Numbered from the stretch's first letter, positions 7,806 through 18,151 are shown. The stretch is DNA of 64,000 nt from 40-80 sp964503665 (GCA_964503665.1 CAZDAR010000004.1:1-64000), one strand, 5' to 3'. The notes: a model not told the origin generated them from the sequence alone. Made by a program: numbers and translations.

Positions 7806-8393
7806 TTAAAGCAAACTCTCAATATAATCTAAAACATTTTCCTTACCGATAGTTGATGTTCCTGAGGTAGTAAAAACTGGCGGAATTTCCTCCCAATATT
7901 TAAGTAATTCTTTTTCATATCGGAGTAAATTTCGACGTAGTTCTGAGGGTGATAGTTTATCTATTTTTGTAAATATTATCGAGAACGATATTCCTTTTTC
8001 CCCACACCAATTCATAAATTCCAAGTCTATTTTTTGAGGCTCTAATCGGCTATCAATTAATACAAACGTGGTAATTAGATTTTCGCGGTGCAAAAGAAAA
8101 CCCGAAATCATATCGCCGAATTTTTCGCGTTGCGTTTTTGAAACCTTTGCATAACCATAACCTGGTAAATCGGCAATCCACCACTCATTATTTATTTCAA
8201 AATGGTTAATCAATTGTGTCTTTCCAGGAGTTGAAGATGTCTTTGCTAGCTTAGCTTCGCCCGTTAACATGTTGATCAACGTCGACTTTCCAACATTCGA
8301 GCGACCGATAAATGCAAATTCCTTTTTATCTGTTTCCGGACACGCTTTCACATGTGAATTACTAACGACGAATTTGGCTGATTTAATGATCAT
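7806..8393 (-). CDS. engB: Ribosome biogenesis GTPase EngB/YsxC
   Basis: 195 aa, the usual family length. The TRAFAC GTPase motifs are in order: G1 GRSNVGKST (residues 30-38), G2 in TPGKTQ, G3 DLPGYG, and G4 TKID. EngB assists late assembly of the 50S ribosomal subunit in the cytoplasm and is essential in many bacteria. It overlaps the end of the upstream terC-family gene by 11 nt, so the two are likely translated from one message. Confidence 0.96.
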   Translation of the reverse strand: MIIKSAKFVVSNSHVKACPETDKKEFAFIGRSNVGKSTLINMLTGEAKLAKTSSTPGKTQLINHFEINNEWWIADLPGYGYAKVSKTQREKFGDMISGFLLHRENLITTFVLIDSRLEPQKIDLEFMNWCGEKGISFSIIFTKIDKLSPSELRRNLLRYEKELLKYWEEIPPVFTTSGTSTIGKENVLDYIESLL

Positions 8394-9441
8394 TGTGTGC
8401 TTTTTTATTCAATAAGATAGAAGAAATAACGGAGATAAGCAATACGCCTGCCACAACAATTAATGAATGACTTGCTTCAATATGATAAAATGGGGAGATA
8501 ATCATCTTTAATCCGATGAAACCAAGAACAATCGCTAATCCGTAATGTAATTTACTAAATGAGTCGATAAAATTGGCCAAAAGGAAATACAGTGATCGTA
8601 ATCCTAATACGGCAAAGATATTAGAAGAATACAAAATATAAGGGTCGTCGGGTGCGATGGCAAAAATAGCAGGAATAGAATCTACCGCAAAGAGTAAATC
8701 GGTCAGTTCAATCACCATAATGACCACTAACATCGGTGTTGCCATTCTAACTCCGTTTTTCACAGTGAAAAATTTGTCACCGTCAAATTCTGGTGTTACT
8801 TTAAAAAATTTATGAACAATGCGTGCGCCTAAACTTTTGGTATAGTCTTTTTCTTCCGTTTCAGGACCATGAGCAAACCATGATTTAATTCCAGCGACCA
8901 ACAAGAACACACCAAATAAGAATAGCACAGCATTCGGTCGGTAAAATGTTTTGGTAGCAAAATCAGCAACAGAAGTACTGTCACTCGGTAAAATAAACTG
9001 CCAAGTACCGATAGAAAACTCAGGTAAATAGGTCAATTTAATTAGTCCAACTCCAGCGAAGATAAATATTGCTCTAAAAATCAATGCTCCGATAATTCCC
9101 CAAAATAAAATCTTATGTTGGTTCTGTGATGGAACTTTGAACATTTTAAAAACAAGGATGAAGACAAATAGATTGTCCATCGATAGTGCTTTTTCAATCC
9201 AGTAAGCTGATTGGAATTGTGAAAATTTCTCAACGGCCAAGGCGTGCGAATCTCCAATATTATACGTGTAATAAATCACACCACTAAAAATCATAGAGAT
9301 TGTGATCCAAACAATAGACCAAGATAGTGCTTCTTTATTACTGATCGCATGACTTTTTTTGTTGAAGACACCTAAGTCCAACAATAACATAATCAAAACG
9401 GTTATTCCAAAAATAAAAAGAAGAGCAGGATGATGCGACAT
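8383..9441 (-). CDS. TerC/Alx family membrane protein
   Basis: 352 aa with about nine hydrophobic segments. The two diagnostic TerC motifs are SMDNLFVFILVF near residue 88 and ELTDLLFAVDSIPA near residue 245; their acidic residues are thought to line a metal-ion path. Members include tellurite-resistance TerC and the manganese-exporting Alx/MeeF-type proteins, so metal-ion (perhaps Mn2+) transport is likely. There is no other ter gene nearby, which fits the housekeeping Alx-like role better than tellurite resistance. It runs into engB. Confidence 0.92.
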   Translation of the reverse strand: MSHHPALLFIFGITVLIMLLLDLGVFNKKSHAISNKEALSWSIVWITISMIFSGVIYYTYNIGDSHALAVEKFSQFQSAYWIEKALSMDNLFVFILVFKMFKVPSQNQHKILFWGIIGALIFRAIFIFAGVGLIKLTYLPEFSIGTWQFILPSDSTSVADFATKTFYRPNAVLFLFGVFLLVAGIKSWFAHGPETEEKDYTKSLGARIVHKFFKVTPEFDGDKFFTVKNGVRMATPMLVVIMVIELTDLLFAVDSIPAIFAIAPDDPYILYSSNIFAVLGLRSLYFLLANFIDSFSKLHYGLAIVLGFIGLKMIISPFYHIEASHSLIVVAGVLLISVISSILLNKKAHNDH

Positions 9442-9477
9442 AATATTATAGATAAATTATACTATTGAGGTAGATAC

Positions 9478-9960
9478 TTAGTGAATGTCTAAATTTTTTC
9501 CACTTTCTAAAACAGCTTTTTTCATTTCATCCATGTAAGCGGTCATTTTCTCTAAAAGAACAGCATCACTTGAAGCAATAATTTTAGCCGCCAAAATTCC
9601 AGCGTTCTTAGCCGCATTCAAAGCGACCGTTGCCACAGGAATTCCATTTGGCATTTGTAAGATAGATAAGATACTGTCCCATCCATCAATAGAATTACTT
9701 GATTTAATAGGAACACCAATAACTGGTAGCGGTGTTAATGAAGCTGTCATTCCAGGTAAATGGGCTGCTCCACCTGCACCTGCAATAATCACTTTTAATC
9801 CTCGCTTATGCGCATTTGTAGCATAGTCAAACATTAATTCAGGTGTTCGATGTGCTGAAACGACATTGACTTCGTAAGGGACTCCAAACTTTTCCAACAT
9901 TTCAACTGCTGCCTTCATGACTGGAAGATCAGATTTGCTTCCCATTATAATTCCTACCAT
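9478..9960 (-). CDS. purE: N5-carboxyaminoimidazole ribonucleotide mutase PurE
   Basis: 160 aa from the Met at 9960 (MVGIIMGSKSDLP), which matches normal PurE starts. A longer start at 10002 would add an atypical hydrophobic extension. Key motifs are GSKSDLPVM, SAHRTPE (catalytic His) and GAGGAAHLPGM, so it is a class I PurE. It converts N5-CAIR to CAIR in de novo purine synthesis, taking the product of PurK, whose gene lies just upstream on the same strand (stop at 10034). Confidence 0.96.
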   Translation of the reverse strand: MVGIIMGSKSDLPVMKAAVEMLEKFGVPYEVNVVSAHRTPELMFDYATNAHKRGLKVIIAGAGGAAHLPGMTASLTPLPVIGVPIKSSNSIDGWDSILSILQMPNGIPVATVALNAAKNAGILAAKIIASSDAVLLEKMTAYMDEMKKAVLESGKNLDIH

Positions 9961-10033
9961 AACTTGTATTTTCAATATTCCAAAGATAAAGTAATTCGCC
10001 AAAGAGGATTGCTTTTACGACAATATTCTCAAT

Positions 10034-11179
10034 CTACGCTTCTACTTTAACCGTATTTTTCACTTTTAAACCCAATGCTTTTACTTTTTCAATGTCGTCA
10101 CCAGCAATCGTAATGTGTCCCATTTTTCGGTATGGCTTCATCGTGTCTTTTCCATAAATATGCGTATGCACACCTTCCCACGACATCACTTCTTCTAAAT
10201 TACGATAAATCGGTTTTCCTTCAAAATTCTCTTCGCCCAATAAATTAACCATAACACCTGCGCGGGTAATTTTTGTGCTTCCTAACGGTAGATTTAAAAT
10301 ACTACGTAAATGTTGTTCAAACTGCGAGGTTACGTTGCATTCAATCGTATGATGACCGCTATTATGTGGGCGTGGGGCAATTTCGTTGATTAAAATAGTG
10401 CCTTCCTTTGTTAAGAACATTTCCACCGCTAACAAACCAACCATGTCTAGTTTCTCAATCACTTCTTTTGCAATCGCTTGTGCTTCTTCTTCTATTTCTT
10501 CCGAAATGGCAGCTGGTGCAAATAGGAATTCCACCAAATTTGCTTTTGGGTTAAATTCACATTCTACCGTTGGATACGTTTTCACTTCCCCTTTTTCATT
10601 TCGTGCCACAATCACCGACAATTCTTTGTCAAAGTCAATCATGTTTTCAAGAATACTAGGTGCGTCAAAAGCGTTTTCAAAATCATCTACTGATCTAATT
10701 GGTGTTACGCCACGACCGTCATAACCACCCGTACGTAATTTCATCATTAATGGAAATTCGAATACATACTGTTTTAATTCGTCTTTATTTTCGATGAAAT
10801 GAAAGGAGGAAGTAGGAAGTTGATTATCAACATAGAATTGTTTTTGCAATCCTTTGTCTTTAATTAAACGCAAAATACGGGGTTGAGGAAAAATCTTTTT
10901 CCCCTCTTTTTCCAATTGTTCTAACGCCTCAATGTTGACATTTTCAATTTCTACGGTAATAACATCCATGCTTTTACCGAACTGATAAACAGCATCATAA
11001 TCGTTCAAAGAGCCCACTGTGAAGCCGTTCGCACTACGCGCACAAGACGCATCAGGATTAGGATCCAATGAATAAATGTAGACATCGTAGTTGATGGCTT
11101 CTTGAATCAGCATTCTACCTAATTGACCACCGCCGATAATTCCTAAGCGGAAATCTTTTCCGTACCATTTCTTTTGCAT
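10034..11179 (-). CDS. purK: 5-(carboxyamino)imidazole ribonucleotide synthase PurK
   Basis: 381 aa, an ATP-grasp enzyme that carboxylates AIR with bicarbonate and ATP. The start at 11179 (MQKKWYGKDFRLGIIGGGQLGRM) is favoured over 11239 because a consensus promoter sits at 11184-11191. The N-terminal Rossmann-like GIIGGGQLG, the central GGYDGRGV loop and the C-terminal INEIAPRPHNSGHHTIE are all present. It forms an operon with purE. Confidence 0.96.
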   Translation of the reverse strand: MQKKWYGKDFRLGIIGGGQLGRMLIQEAINYDVYIYSLDPNPDASCARSANGFTVGSLNDYDAVYQFGKSMDVITVEIENVNIEALEQLEKEGKKIFPQPRILRLIKDKGLQKQFYVDNQLPTSSFHFIENKDELKQYVFEFPLMMKLRTGGYDGRGVTPIRSVDDFENAFDAPSILENMIDFDKELSVIVARNEKGEVKTYPTVECEFNPKANLVEFLFAPAAISEEIEEEAQAIAKEVIEKLDMVGLLAVEMFLTKEGTILINEIAPRPHNSGHHTIECNVTSQFEQHLRSILNLPLGSTKITRAGVMVNLLGEENFEGKPIYRNLEEVMSWEGVHTHIYGKDTMKPYRKMGHITIAGDDIEKVKALGLKVKNTVKVEA

Positions 11180-11183
11180 GTGA

Positions 11184-11191
11184 CAAAGATA
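11184..11191 (-). promoter_or_regulatory. -7 element TATCTTTG of purK-purE
   Basis: Reverse complement of CAAAGATA; perfect TAnnTTTG, 4 nt upstream of the purK ATG at 11179. Confidence 0.65.
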
Positions 11192-11341
11192 ATGATTGAA
11201 GGAATTACAACAGAGTCTTAACAGGAAGTTTTTCACCATTTAATTTATAAACGTCTCTTTAGAAAAGGGTCATTTTACGTTTATTTTCAGAAACTTTTGA
11301 ATGAATGTGCATTAATAGTTGTGAATGCCGATACAAAAACT

Positions 11342-11349
11342 TAAATTTG
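11342..11349 (+). promoter_or_regulatory. -7 element TAAATTTG of sucD
   Basis: Perfect TAnnTTTG, 32 nt upstream of the ATG at 11382 and inside the alternative N-terminal extension, so it argues for the shorter start. Confidence 0.55.
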
Positions 11350-11381
11350 GGGCGTTAATTAAAACTAATAATCCATATACG

Positions 11382-12260
11382 ATGAGCGTACTTGTAAATA
11401 AAAATTCAAAAATTATTGTTCAAGGATTTACTGGTAAGGAAGGTTCTTTCCATGCTAGCCAAATGATTGAATACGGAACGAATGTAGTAGGAGGAATTAC
11501 TCCAGGGAAAGGTGGATCGACACATTTGGATCGTCCAGTATTCAATACAGTTGAGGACGCTGTTAACAAAGCAGGAGCAGATACTTCTATTATCTTTGTA
11601 CCGCCAGCGTTTGCGGCAGATGCAATTATGGAAGCAGCAGCAGCTGGAATTAAAGTAATCGTTTGTATTACAGAAGGTATTCCTGTGGGAGACATGATCA
11701 AAGTGAAAGAATACTTAAAAGGTTCTAATTCAACATTGATTGGACCTAACTGTCCAGGTATTATCACAGCAGACGAAGCGAAAGTAGGTATTATGCCAGG
11801 ATTCGTTTTCAAGAAAGGAAAAATAGGAATTGTTTCTAAATCAGGAACCTTAACATACGAAGCAGCAGATCAAGTAGCGAAAGCTGGTTTGGGAATTACA
11901 ACAGCTATCGGAATCGGTGGTGACCCAATCATTGGAACTACGACAAAAGAAGCGGTTGAGCTATTAATGAATGACCCAGAAACAGAGGGAATCGTTATGA
12001 TTGGTGAAATTGGCGGAAACTTGGAAGCAGATGCTGCACGATGGATTAAAGAATTTGGTACTAAACCAGTTGTTGGATTTATCGCAGGAGAAACTGCACC
12101 AGCAGGACGTACAATGGGTCACGCAGGTGCAATTGTTGGTGGTGATGATGATACAGCTCAAGCAAAGAAACGTATTTTAAGAGAGTGTGGTGTTCACGTG
12201 GTGGATTCACCTGCTCAAATTGGTGCTAAAATGGCAGAAGTAATGAGCGTGAAAGCGTAA
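11382..12260 (+). CDS. sucD: Succinate-CoA ligase alpha subunit SucD
   Basis: 292 aa from MSVLVNKNSKIIVQGFTG. It has the CoA-binding Rossmann domain (GFTGKEG, GGITPGKGGSTH), the ligase domain GIVSKSGTLTYE, and the active-site His in MGHAGAIV that is phosphorylated during catalysis. With SucC it makes succinate and GTP/ATP from succinyl-CoA in the TCA cycle. sucC is not adjacent; separation of the two is common in Flavobacteriales. Confidence 0.96.
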   Translation: MSVLVNKNSKIIVQGFTGKEGSFHASQMIEYGTNVVGGITPGKGGSTHLDRPVFNTVEDAVNKAGADTSIIFVPPAFAADAIMEAAAAGIKVIVCITEGIPVGDMIKVKEYLKGSNSTLIGPNCPGIITADEAKVGIMPGFVFKKGKIGIVSKSGTLTYEAADQVAKAGLGITTAIGIGGDPIIGTTTKEAVELLMNDPETEGIVMIGEIGGNLEADAARWIKEFGTKPVVGFIAGETAPAGRTMGHAGAIVGGDDDTAQAKKRILRECGVHVVDSPAQIGAKMAEVMSVKA

Positions 12261-12284
12261 TTCTTCTTCTTCACAAGATATGTT

Positions 12285-12319
12285 AAAAAAACCGTAAGCA
12301 TTAAGTTTACGGTTTTTTT
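12285..12319. terminator. Bidirectional terminator between sucD and leuS
   Basis: AAAAACCGTAA - gcatt - AAGTTTACGGTTTTTTT hairpin with A and T runs on both sides, placed between two convergent genes. Confidence 0.8.
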
Positions 12320-12429
12320 GGTTTAATAAAGTTTTTATTTTTTATTTTTTTTTTCGATGAATTACATATACTACGTTGCTACAAAATGAGGCATTGCAGC
12401 ATTTGTAATCCTGCGATTCGACACAATCC

Positions 12430-15237
12430 TTAAAGTACTATATTCACAATTCTTCCCGGAACAACAATCACTTTCTTCGGTACTTTGCCTTCTAAATAAT
12501 GGCTTGTTTTCTCATTCGTCATTACGGCTTTCTCCACTTCTTCCTTAGAAGCATTATTGGGCATTTCTAACTTGAAACGTACTTTCCCGTTGAAAGAAAT
12601 TGGATATTCAAAATTATCCGACACCAAGAACTCGGGATTGAATTTAGGGAATTTAGCATAATTCACACTTCCTGCTTCATTTCCTAACATTGTCCACGTT
12701 TCTTCAGTAATATGTGGCGCATACGGTGAAAGCAAAATAGTTAATTGCTCTAAAATTTGACGGTTATTGCATTTTTGATCAGTTAATTCGTTCACACAAA
12801 TCATGAAGTTCGATACGCCTGTATTGAAAGAAAATTTATCTAAATCATCTTGAATTTTATGAATCGCTTTGTGAAGTGTTTTCAATGCTTCTTTCGTTGG
12901 TTCGCCATCGGACAATTCAAGCGTTCCTTCTGCATTAAAGAATAAGCGCCAGTATTTACGCAAGAAATTATGAACACCATTAATTCCTTTTGTATCCCAA
13001 GGTTTAGATTGCTCTAAAGGGCCCAAGAACATTTCGTACATACGTAAAGTATCCGCACCAAATTTCTCGACTAATTCGTCGGGTGTTTGAACGTTGTATT
13101 TTGATTTGGACATTTTCTCTACTTCATGACCACATATGTAAGTACCGTTGTCTTCGAGAATGAACTCCGCATCTTTGTATTCTTCCCGCCAGTTTTTGAA
13201 GGCAGTTGTATCAAGAATGTTATTCTGGACGAAATTAATATCTACATGAATCGGTGTTTCTCCACCTTCTAGTTTAGACTTAGAAACATATTTATTCTGT
13301 GTATTTCGATACACCAATGAACTTCTCCCTAAAATCATTCCTTGGTTAATCAATTTCTTAAACGGCTCTTTTACTTCGATATAACCGAGGTCAAATAAAA
13401 ATTTCGTCCAGAAACGAGAATACAATAAATGTCCTGTAGCGTGCTCGGAACCACCAATATACAAATCGACATTTTCCCAATACGCCGCTTTCTCTTTGGC
13501 GACGAATGCATTTTCGTTGTTCGCATCCATATATCGTAAGAAATACCATGAACTTCCTGCCCAACCTGGCATCGTGTTCAATTCCAATGAAAATACTGTC
13601 TCATTGTCAATTTTAGTATTGGAAACGACTTTGTTATTTACCGTGTCCCACGCCCAATCAGTAGCATTTCCAAGTGGCGGTTGCCCATCTTCTGTCGGTA
13701 AATATTTTTCTACTTCGGGTAAAATAATCGGTAAATGCTGCGTCTCAATGATAATAGGAATACCGTTTTTGTAATAAACTGGAAACGGTTCACCCCAATA
13801 ACGCTGACGGGAAAAAACAGCATCTCGTAAACGATAATTTGTCTTTCCTTGGCCAATTCCTTTCGTTTCAATTGCTTCAATTGCTTTCGTCATTGCATCG
13901 GCAACGGACAAACTAGTTAAGAAATCAGAATCGGTAATTGTTCCTTCTTTCGCCGTGTAAGCGCCTTCGGAAATATCAACGTTTTCAAATATATTTTTAA
14001 TATCGATCTTAAAATGTGTAGCGAAATCCCAATCACGTTGGTCGCCACAAGGAACTGCCATTACAGCGCCTGTTCCATAAGAAGCCAAGACGTAATCGCC
14101 AATCCACAATTCCACTTTTTCACCCGTAAATGGATGAATCGCATAACTACCGATGAATTGACCCGTGATATTTTTCACATTTGCTTGACGATCACGCTCG
14201 GTTTTAAGTGAAGATGTTTGAATATATTCATCTACTTTTTGACTGTATTCATCAGTTGTCAAGGTCTTTACCAATGGATGTTCAGGTGCTAACACCAAAA
14301 ACGAAACACCGAAAATAGTATCTGGACGAGTCGTGAAAACTTCGATGGAATGTTGTTTGTCGTCTGTTTCAAATTGAACGGAACAACCTTTTGATTTTCC
14401 AATCCAATTGCGTTGTTGTTCTTTAATCGATTCCGACCAGTCGAGTGTATTCAAATCATTCAACAATCGTTCTCCATACGCTTTGATACGCATCGACCAT
14501 TGACGCATTTTCTTCTGTTCCACAGGATGTCCACCGCGTTCTGAAAGTCCGTTAATCACTTCATCATTCGCTAAAACAGTTCCCAAAGCAGGACACCAAT
14601 TTACCCAAGAATCCGCTAAATAAGTCAAACGGTAATGCTGTAAGATGCCTTCTTTTTCGGTAGCACTCATGGCATTCCATTCAGTTGCCGAAAAGATTAT
14701 TTCACAGTCGTTAACCGCTTTTACGAAAGCATTTCCATCTTTTTCAAAAGTGCTAATCAGTTTCGAGATACGTTCCGCCTTATCAGAAGTGGTGTCGTAA
14801 TAACAATCAAATAATTCCGAGAAAATCCATTGCGTCCATTTATAATAGTTGGGATCGGAAGTTCGCACTTCTTTCGACCAATCAAATGAAAATCCCATTT
14901 TGTCCAACTGCTGACGATAGCGTGCAATGTTTTCTTTGGTCGTTGTTTCAGGATGTTGACCCGTCTGAATCGCATATTGTTCAGCAGGCAACCCGAACGA
15001 ATCGTAACCCATTGGATGCAACACATTAAAACCTTGCAAACGCTTGTAACGCGCATAAATATCAGAAGCGATATAGCCTAGCGGATGTCCAACGTGTAAG
15101 CCAGCACCAGAAGGATATGGAAACATATCTAAAACGTAATATTTCGGTTTGGAAGATTGTTCTTCTACCTTAAAAGTCGCGTTCTTTGCCCAGAAATTTT
15201 GCCATTTATCCTCTATCGTTCTAAAACTATATTCCAT
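12430..15237 (-). CDS. leuS: Leucyl-tRNA synthetase
   Basis: 935 aa, a class I aminoacyl-tRNA synthetase. It has the HIGH motif in PYPSGAGLHVGHPLGY (near residue 40), the editing CP1 domain (TRPDTIFG, GTGAVMAVPCGDQRDWDFA), WAGSSWYFLRY, the KMSKS loop EKMSKSKYN near residue 715, and the anticodon-binding domain. The length exceeds E. coli LeuS (860 aa), with inserts typical of Bacteroidota. It attaches leucine to tRNA-Leu. The promoter element lies at 15258-15265. Confidence 0.97.
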   Translation of the reverse strand: MEYSFRTIEDKWQNFWAKNATFKVEEQSSKPKYYVLDMFPYPSGAGLHVGHPLGYIASDIYARYKRLQGFNVLHPMGYDSFGLPAEQYAIQTGQHPETTTKENIARYRQQLDKMGFSFDWSKEVRTSDPNYYKWTQWIFSELFDCYYDTTSDKAERISKLISTFEKDGNAFVKAVNDCEIIFSATEWNAMSATEKEGILQHYRLTYLADSWVNWCPALGTVLANDEVINGLSERGGHPVEQKKMRQWSMRIKAYGERLLNDLNTLDWSESIKEQQRNWIGKSKGCSVQFETDDKQHSIEVFTTRPDTIFGVSFLVLAPEHPLVKTLTTDEYSQKVDEYIQTSSLKTERDRQANVKNITGQFIGSYAIHPFTGEKVELWIGDYVLASYGTGAVMAVPCGDQRDWDFATHFKIDIKNIFENVDISEGAYTAKEGTITDSDFLTSLSVADAMTKAIEAIETKGIGQGKTNYRLRDAVFSRQRYWGEPFPVYYKNGIPIIIETQHLPIILPEVEKYLPTEDGQPPLGNATDWAWDTVNNKVVSNTKIDNETVFSLELNTMPGWAGSSWYFLRYMDANNENAFVAKEKAAYWENVDLYIGGSEHATGHLLYSRFWTKFLFDLGYIEVKEPFKKLINQGMILGRSSLVYRNTQNKYVSKSKLEGGETPIHVDINFVQNNILDTTAFKNWREEYKDAEFILEDNGTYICGHEVEKMSKSKYNVQTPDELVEKFGADTLRMYEMFLGPLEQSKPWDTKGINGVHNFLRKYWRLFFNAEGTLELSDGEPTKEALKTLHKAIHKIQDDLDKFSFNTGVSNFMICVNELTDQKCNNRQILEQLTILLSPYAPHITEETWTMLGNEAGSVNYAKFPKFNPEFLVSDNFEYPISFNGKVRFKLEMPNNASKEEVEKAVMTNEKTSHYLEGKVPKKVIVVPGRIVNIVL

Positions 15238-15257
15238 GATATTTTAATTGTAGAATG

Positions 15258-15265
15258 CAAAGATA
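15258..15265 (-). promoter_or_regulatory. -7 element TATCTTTG of leuS
   Basis: Reverse complement of CAAAGATA, 20 nt upstream of the leuS ATG. Confidence 0.65.
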
Positions 15266-15380
15266 GTTTTTTTGTAGATTTAGGATAGCTATAAGTGGAA
15301 GTGTATTTAGATTCATTTGAGTCATAAACTTAGAGCGCCACAACAAACCTTCAATTTATCCCTACTCCAAAAATCTTTTG

Positions 15381-15388
15381 TAGCTTTG
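15381..15388 (+). promoter_or_regulatory. -7 element TAGCTTTG of the S9 peptidase gene
   Basis: Perfect TAnnTTTG, 14 nt upstream of the ATG at 15403. Confidence 0.6.
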
Positions 15389-15402
15389 AGAAAATTAAAA
15401 AC

Positions 15403-18138
15403 ATGAAATTTTTTGCGTTATTATTGCTGTTGTCAGCGACCTTCATTTCGTTTTCTCAAAAGAAAATAGTTGATTATACCGCTTATCCTGAGTGGAAAGT
15501 CATCAAAGATTATCAACTATCAAACGACGGAAATTACTTTGCTTTTACCACAGAACCGTACGAAGGAAATACCACTTCCTATCTTCTAAAGGTGGATTCA
15601 AAAGTAGATACTTTGCTCACGATAAAGCGAGGTAGTACGGTTAAGTTCGATAAGAATAGTACTTTTTTTATCACTAAAATTAGCGGAGATTACAAAACGG
15701 TACGTGATTTAAAAATCAAAGAAACCAAAGCGTTTAAACTTCCAAAAGACACGCTTTTAATAAAGAATTTGATGTCGTTGGATGCTAAAAAAATACTGCT
15801 TCCAAATGTGGATAAATATGATGTGGTTGATTCTTCGAGCTTGATTATTGGAGCTTTTACACATAATTTCATGTTAAAGAATAATGCTTTGTCGAAAGGA
15901 AATGACAAGAAATTGAAAGAAGGTTATGACGGAAAAGAAAAAACATTCTTTGTAGCAAATGCACAAGAAGGAGTGATTTTTCAAACCAACAATAGCGTCG
16001 ATTATTATTTGGATGAAGAACAACTGTTTGTGTTAGTCGTTGAGAAACACACTAAAAAGAGAAAAGATTTTTACACGGTTACCAAGATTGATTTAAAAAC
16101 ATTTGACACATATGAATTAGAGCAACGTTTTGAGAAAATCGAGAATTGCTATACTTCTTCTAAGCAAAATACGACTTTCCTTATTGGTAAGCTATTCGAC
16201 ACCAAACAAAAGAGAAACGATTTGTATCGCGTCAAGGCTGATTTCTCAGCGGTCGATTCTGTAAACATCAATAAATTGATTGATTCAAATTTCGTTATTT
16301 CTCCTAATTCTTCATTTGAATTATTAGCAGACTCTGATATCTTACTTTTCGATTTACAGCGTTTTGAACCAGAGAAGAAAAAAGACACCTTATTAAAAGA
16401 AGAGAAGGTAAAGGTGGATGTTTGGACATGGAATGAACCCAATTTGAAAACCATACAATTGTTAAAATCGAAGAAACACTACAGCGAAAAATTTCTTGCT
16501 CGATATGATTTAACGAACCAGAAAATAGATCAAGTAGAAGATGATACCTTAAAAATAAGTAAACGTTGGAAAAAGTCACCGTATGCTTTAATCAGTTCTT
16601 CCGATCAATATAATTTAGCGACAGCTTTTGATTACCCTTGGAAAGAAGACGTGTCTTTCATCGACTTAAGAAACGGAAAAAAAACGCTCCTTCTGAAAGA
16701 GAATTTTAGCGCCACTATTTTAACACCTAATGCTGATTATTTCTATTTTGAAAAAGAAGCTGACACGAATTATTATGTGCGGAATTTAGTGACTCAAAAA
16801 GAAGAATGTGTGACGTGTGACATTCAAGAACGTTGGAAAGAAGACTTAAATGGAATGGATTATATTCCTTCTTTGGCGGGTCGAATGTATGTTGACGAAG
16901 ATGAATCGAGTGTGTGGTTTAACTCTACAAAAGCCTTGTATCGCTATAATGCTAAAGACAACAAGCTTCGACAAATCACTCCGAAAGATTGGCTAAACCG
17001 CAAAATTGAGTTGAATTTTTACAAAATAGTAAGTGATTCACAATACTTCAATTCGGAGAATGGACTTATTGAAGTCTTTGATTTGGAGACAAAGTACAAT
17101 GCTTACTATACCATTGATAAGGATTACAAAATGAAAGAAATTCTTAATGGTTATTTTAATGCTTTCGCATTTGTTAAAGATAAAAAAAACCAACGCTTCT
17201 TTGCGCGCATTCAAACCAATGAATTGTATCCTAATTTTAATGAAGTCAAAGACGGAAAACAGTATCCAATCACAGATGTCAATCCACAACAAAAAGACTA
17301 CAATTGGTCTACCGTTGAATTGGTAAAATGGACAGCGTATGACGGTCAAGAATTGCAAGGATTATTATATAAACCAGAAGACTACGACAGTACTAAAAAG
17401 TATCCGTTGATTGTTTATTATTACGAAACATCAACAGAAGACATTCACCGTTATTCTGCGCCGCGACCAACAGCATCTATTATTTTCTCCACAGAATATG
17501 CATCGTCCGGTTATTTTGTTTTCATGCCGGATATTCGTTACAACATCGGTTATCCAGCTAAAGGTGCGTACAATTCGATCATGAGCGGAACGGATTATGT
17601 GTTGAGTTGCTATCCATCGATTGATTCTACACGAATGGGATTACAAGGACAAAGTTGGGGAGGTTATCAAACAGCTCAATTGATTACAATGACAAATCGC
17701 TATGCCGCAGCAATGGCTGGAGCACCTGTTTCAAATATGTTTTCTGCGTATGGAGGAATTCGTTGGGGAAGTGGCATGAGTCGTCAGTTTCAGTACGAAC
17801 ACACCCAAAGTCGAATTGGTAAAACGATTTGGTCAGCACCCGAATTATATGTTGAAAACTCTCCTATTTTCGGATTACCAAAAGTAACAACACCCTTATT
17901 GATTATGCACAACGATGGCGACGGAGCCGTTCCTTGGTATCAAGGAGTTGAAATGTTTATGGGATTGCGTCGATTACAAAAGCCAGTATGGTTATTGAAT
18001 TATAACGGCGATGAACATAACTTAATGAAAAAGGGAAATCGAAAAGATTTAAGTAAACGAATGAAACAGTTTTTTGATTTTTACTTGAATGGTGGAGTTG
18101 AGCCAGAATGGATGGAGAAAGGGGAGAGTAATTATTAA
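15403..18138 (+). CDS. Secreted S9 family (prolyl oligopeptidase) peptidase
   Basis: 911 aa. Signal peptide MKFFALLLLLSATFISFSQ, then a long beta-propeller-like region (about residues 25-640) and a C-terminal alpha/beta-hydrolase domain. The catalytic Ser is in GLQGQSWGGYQ (near residue 747), the Asp in MHNDGDGAVPW and the His in NGDEHNL, so the triad is intact. The protein is likely periplasmic and cleaves peptides after Pro or a small residue, serving peptide nutrition. It stands alone between leuS (divergent) and the GT9 gene (convergent). Confidence 0.93.
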   Translation: MKFFALLLLLSATFISFSQKKIVDYTAYPEWKVIKDYQLSNDGNYFAFTTEPYEGNTTSYLLKVDSKVDTLLTIKRGSTVKFDKNSTFFITKISGDYKTVRDLKIKETKAFKLPKDTLLIKNLMSLDAKKILLPNVDKYDVVDSSSLIIGAFTHNFMLKNNALSKGNDKKLKEGYDGKEKTFFVANAQEGVIFQTNNSVDYYLDEEQLFVLVVEKHTKKRKDFYTVTKIDLKTFDTYELEQRFEKIENCYTSSKQNTTFLIGKLFDTKQKRNDLYRVKADFSAVDSVNINKLIDSNFVISPNSSFELLADSDILLFDLQRFEPEKKKDTLLKEEKVKVDVWTWNEPNLKTIQLLKSKKHYSEKFLARYDLTNQKIDQVEDDTLKISKRWKKSPYALISSSDQYNLATAFDYPWKEDVSFIDLRNGKKTLLLKENFSATILTPNADYFYFEKEADTNYYVRNLVTQKEECVTCDIQERWKEDLNGMDYIPSLAGRMYVDEDESSVWFNSTKALYRYNAKDNKLRQITPKDWLNRKIELNFYKIVSDSQYFNSENGLIEVFDLETKYNAYYTIDKDYKMKEILNGYFNAFAFVKDKKNQRFFARIQTNELYPNFNEVKDGKQYPITDVNPQQKDYNWSTVELVKWTAYDGQELQGLLYKPEDYDSTKKYPLIVYYYETSTEDIHRYSAPRPTASIIFSTEYASSGYFVFMPDIRYNIGYPAKGAYNSIMSGTDYVLSCYPSIDSTRMGLQGQSWGGYQTAQLITMTNRYAAAMAGAPVSNMFSAYGGIRWGSGMSRQFQYEHTQSRIGKTIWSAPELYVENSPIFGLPKVTTPLLIMHNDGDGAVPWYQGVEMFMGLRRLQKPVWLLNYNGDEHNLMKKGNRKDLSKRMKQFFDFYLNGGVEPEWMEKGESNY

Positions 18139-18151
18139 TTTCGTAAAATTT

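Noticed and set aside
8383..9441. Tellurite-resistance cassette
   Set aside because: Only the TerC-family membrane protein is present; no terB/D/E or other ter genes nearby, so a housekeeping metal-ion role is more likely.
12361..12429. Possible tRNA-like sequence near TCCTGCGATTCGA
   Set aside because: No cloverleaf could be built from the flanking bases; no acceptor stem.
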